Shown: in pieces, positions 62,674 through 64,000 of the stretch
Layout: each line of letters begins with the position of its first letter
Numbering within the stretch: the stretch's first letter is position 1
From: Planctomycetota bacterium
Lineage (GTDB): Bacteria > Planctomycetota > Phycisphaerae > Phycisphaerales > SM1A02
DNA: 64,000 nt
Direction: 5' to 3'
NCBI GenBank assembly: GCA_022566535.1
Contig: JADFIR010000013.1
Span: forward strand, 17,890 to 81,889
Position numbers and translations under genes: made by a program
Notes under the pieces: model-generated
What the model was told of the DNA's origin: nothing
Seen by the model: only the letters and a program-made list of their open reading frames with translations
Database searches by the model: none

Positions 62674-64000
62674 TCAAGCCTTTTCGGTCGAGGCTGGGAT
62701 CAGTTGGAGCAGACAGCAGCCGGTCATCGCCGCGGGTTGTTCCAGCCCGAGGATGGCCAGCACGGTGGGGGCGATGTCGGCCAGCCGGCCGTCGGCTCGC
62801 AGGGATCGGCCCTTGAACGCCTCGCCGATTACGATCAGCGGCACGTCGTAGGTGGTGTGAGCGGTGTGAGGACAATCGTGCTGGGGGTCCCACATCTGCT
62901 CGGCGTTGCCGTGGTCCGCGGTCACGATAAGCGATCCTCCGCGGGCCAGCGCAGCGTCAACAATTCGCCCGACACATTCATCCACGACCTCGATGGCGCG
63001 GGTCGCCGCGTCGAGGTTGCCGGTGTGGCCGACCATGTCCCCGTTGGCGAAGTTCACCACGATCAAGGTTTCACAGTTGTCGGCGGCCAACCGCCCGAGC
63101 ACCGCGTCACAGACCTCGTAGGCCGACATCTGCGGCTTCTGATCGTAGGTGCTGACCTCGCGGGGGCTCGGCGCCAGCAGCCAGCGTTCGCCGGCAAACG
63201 GCTCCTCGCGGTAGTCGTTGAAGAAGACCGTGACGTGGGGGTACTTCTCGGTCTCGGCGCAGCGGAACTGCGTCAGTCCTGCCCGGCTGATCACCTCGCC
63301 GAGGATGTCGGGCATCTTGGGAGGCTTATCGAACGCGACGGCGGTCACCGGCAGGCCCTCTTCGTAGCCGGTCATCGTGCAGAAATACAGGTCGTCGAGC
63401 TTTGGGCCGCGGTCAAAGCCACCGCCTTGCACCTTGGCCCACCGGTGGTTGTCGAGCACGAACGCCTTGGTCAGCTCGCGCGGCCGATCCCCACGGAAGT
63501 TGAAGAAGATGACCGCATCGCCATCGGCAATGCGTGGCAGCCCCACAAGCGTCCCCTCTTCAGTCGGCTCAACGATCTGGGTCGGCTCGATGAACTCATC
63601 GCCGCTACGGTTCGGCTCGGACGGCTGGTCGTAGTATTCTTGAACAGCCTGGGTTGCGGAACCGGTCGTACGCGGCGCGCCGGCTACTGCCAACGATTCG
63701 GGGGTCCAGGCTGCGGTAAGGCATGTGTAGGTCCGGGCGACACGCTCCCAGCGGTGGTCGCGGTCCATTGCGTAGTAGCGACCCATGACCGAGGCGATGC
63801 GCCCGACGCTCGCTTCATCCAGTTTGCGCTCCAGTTGTTCGATGAATCCCAGGCCGGTGTGGGGACCGGTGTCCCGTCCGTCGGTGATGGCGTGGACGAA
63901 CAGCCGCCCGGCCCCGAAGCCTTCTCCCGCAGCCAAGTCAATCAGGGCAAAGAGATGGTGGATATCGCTGTGAATCAGCACGTCGCTGAACAGCCCCAGC
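62674..64000 (-). CDS. gpmI: 2,3-bisphosphoglycerate-independent phosphoglycerate mutase (N-terminus beyond window)
   Basis: The frame is open to base 64000 without a start, leaving about 442 residues of the C-terminal part of GpmI, which interconverts 3- and 2-phosphoglycerate using two manganese ions. Visible: GLFSDVLIHSDIHHL (substrate-site region, where the family usually has GLVSDGGVHSH), ITDGRDTGPHTG, MGRYYAMDRDHRW, NFRGDRPRELT, ETEKYPHVTVFFN, GERWLLAPSPREVSTYDQ-like region, NGDMVGHTG and TADHGNAEQMWD. The substrate His in IHSD is retained. The end (CCLLQLIPASTEKA) is slightly unlike the family. It is followed by tRNA-Lys on the same strand. Confidence 0.94.
   Translation of the reverse strand, partial: LGLFSDVLIHSDIHHLFALIDLAAGEGFGAGRLFVHAITDGRDTGPHTGLGFIEQLERKLDEASVGRIASVMGRYYAMDRDHRWERVARTYTCLTAAWTPESLAVAGAPRTTGSATQAVQEYYDQPSEPNRSGDEFIEPTQIVEPTEEGTLVGLPRIADGDAVIFFNFRGDRPRELTKAFVLDNHRWAKVQGGGFDRGPKLDDLYFCTMTGYEEGLPVTAVAFDKPPKMPDILGEVISRAGLTQFRCAETEKYPHVTVFFNDYREEPFAGERWLLAPSPREVSTYDQKPQMSAYEVCDAVLGRLAADNCETLIVVNFANGDMVGHTGNLDAATRAIEVVDECVGRIVDAALARGGSLIVTADHGNAEQMWDPQHDCPHTAHTTYDVPLIVIGEAFKGRSLRADGRLADIAPTVLAILGLEQPAAMTGCCLLQLIPASTEKA

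Overview
This GC-rich 64 kb window looks like chromosome of an uncultured planctomycete, probably of the Phycisphaerae type. The clues are two secreted proteins ending in the planctomycete dockerin-like type (Asp/Asn/Gly-rich repeats around DLLALLAAWG or FDLGAMLGAWC), a planctomycete/verrucomicrobial Minf_1886-type protein, a prepilin with MTMVELLVVIAVLAVL and a final NLAFLDGHV segment, a fused SecD-SecF, and several zinc-ribbon membrane proteins without wider relatives that I recognise. Family assignments come from reading the translations; no database search was run.

Layout. 0-5 kb (minus strand): truncated DUF885 lipoprotein-like/secreted protein, an FG-GAP propeller protein, a duplicated terminator-like hairpin unit and an EF-G-like GTPase. 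5-12 kb: trmL, glyA, a membrane protein, a secreted endonuclease/exonuclease/phosphatase protein, ogt, UDP-glucose dehydrogenase and a tRNA-Val. 12-22 kb: elbB, a FlgI-like HEAT-containing lipoprotein, smc, an alpha/beta hydrolase, and a coupled FAD oxidoreductase/aldo-keto reductase pair. 22-31 kb (minus): nudix - M50 protease - rhomboid - tgt - yajC - secDF - LysM, a membrane-protein biogenesis and quality-control block. 31-42.6 kb: mlaF-mlaD, an OmpA-type lipoprotein, prepilin peptidase, xseB-xseA, recG, polX and ffh, mostly DNA repair and protein targeting.

42.6-45.2 kb is an accessory island: an ASCH gene interrupted in frame by repeat elements, an overlapping coiled-coil/membrane gene pair, a truncated second ASCH copy in direct orientation, and a HEPN-like gene. 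45-50 kb returns to ordinary genes (AI-2E-type transporter, Minf_1886 protein, 3-methyladenine glycosylase, amidohydrolase, second OmpA lipoprotein). 50.3-51.4 kb holds decayed RHS fragments around a small immunity-like gene, running into mlaE, which is 19 kb away from mlaFD. 52-64 kb: a transglutaminase-fold protein lacking its catalytic residues, a prepilin, a zinc-ribbon membrane protein, a large Cys-rich secreted protein, an orphan frdA, a DUF2459 protein, an AbiU2-like HEPN gene beside tRNA-Lys, and the C-terminal part of gpmI running off the end.

The most unusual items are the ASCH-flanked cassette and HEPN gene, the RHS remnant with orphan immunity-like gene, telomere-like G-quadruplex tracts directly behind recG and ffh, the shared C-terminal tail of the adjacent rhomboid and M50 proteases, and the pseudo-transglutaminase. 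None amounts to proof of a new system; the 42.6-45.2 kb island is the best candidate.
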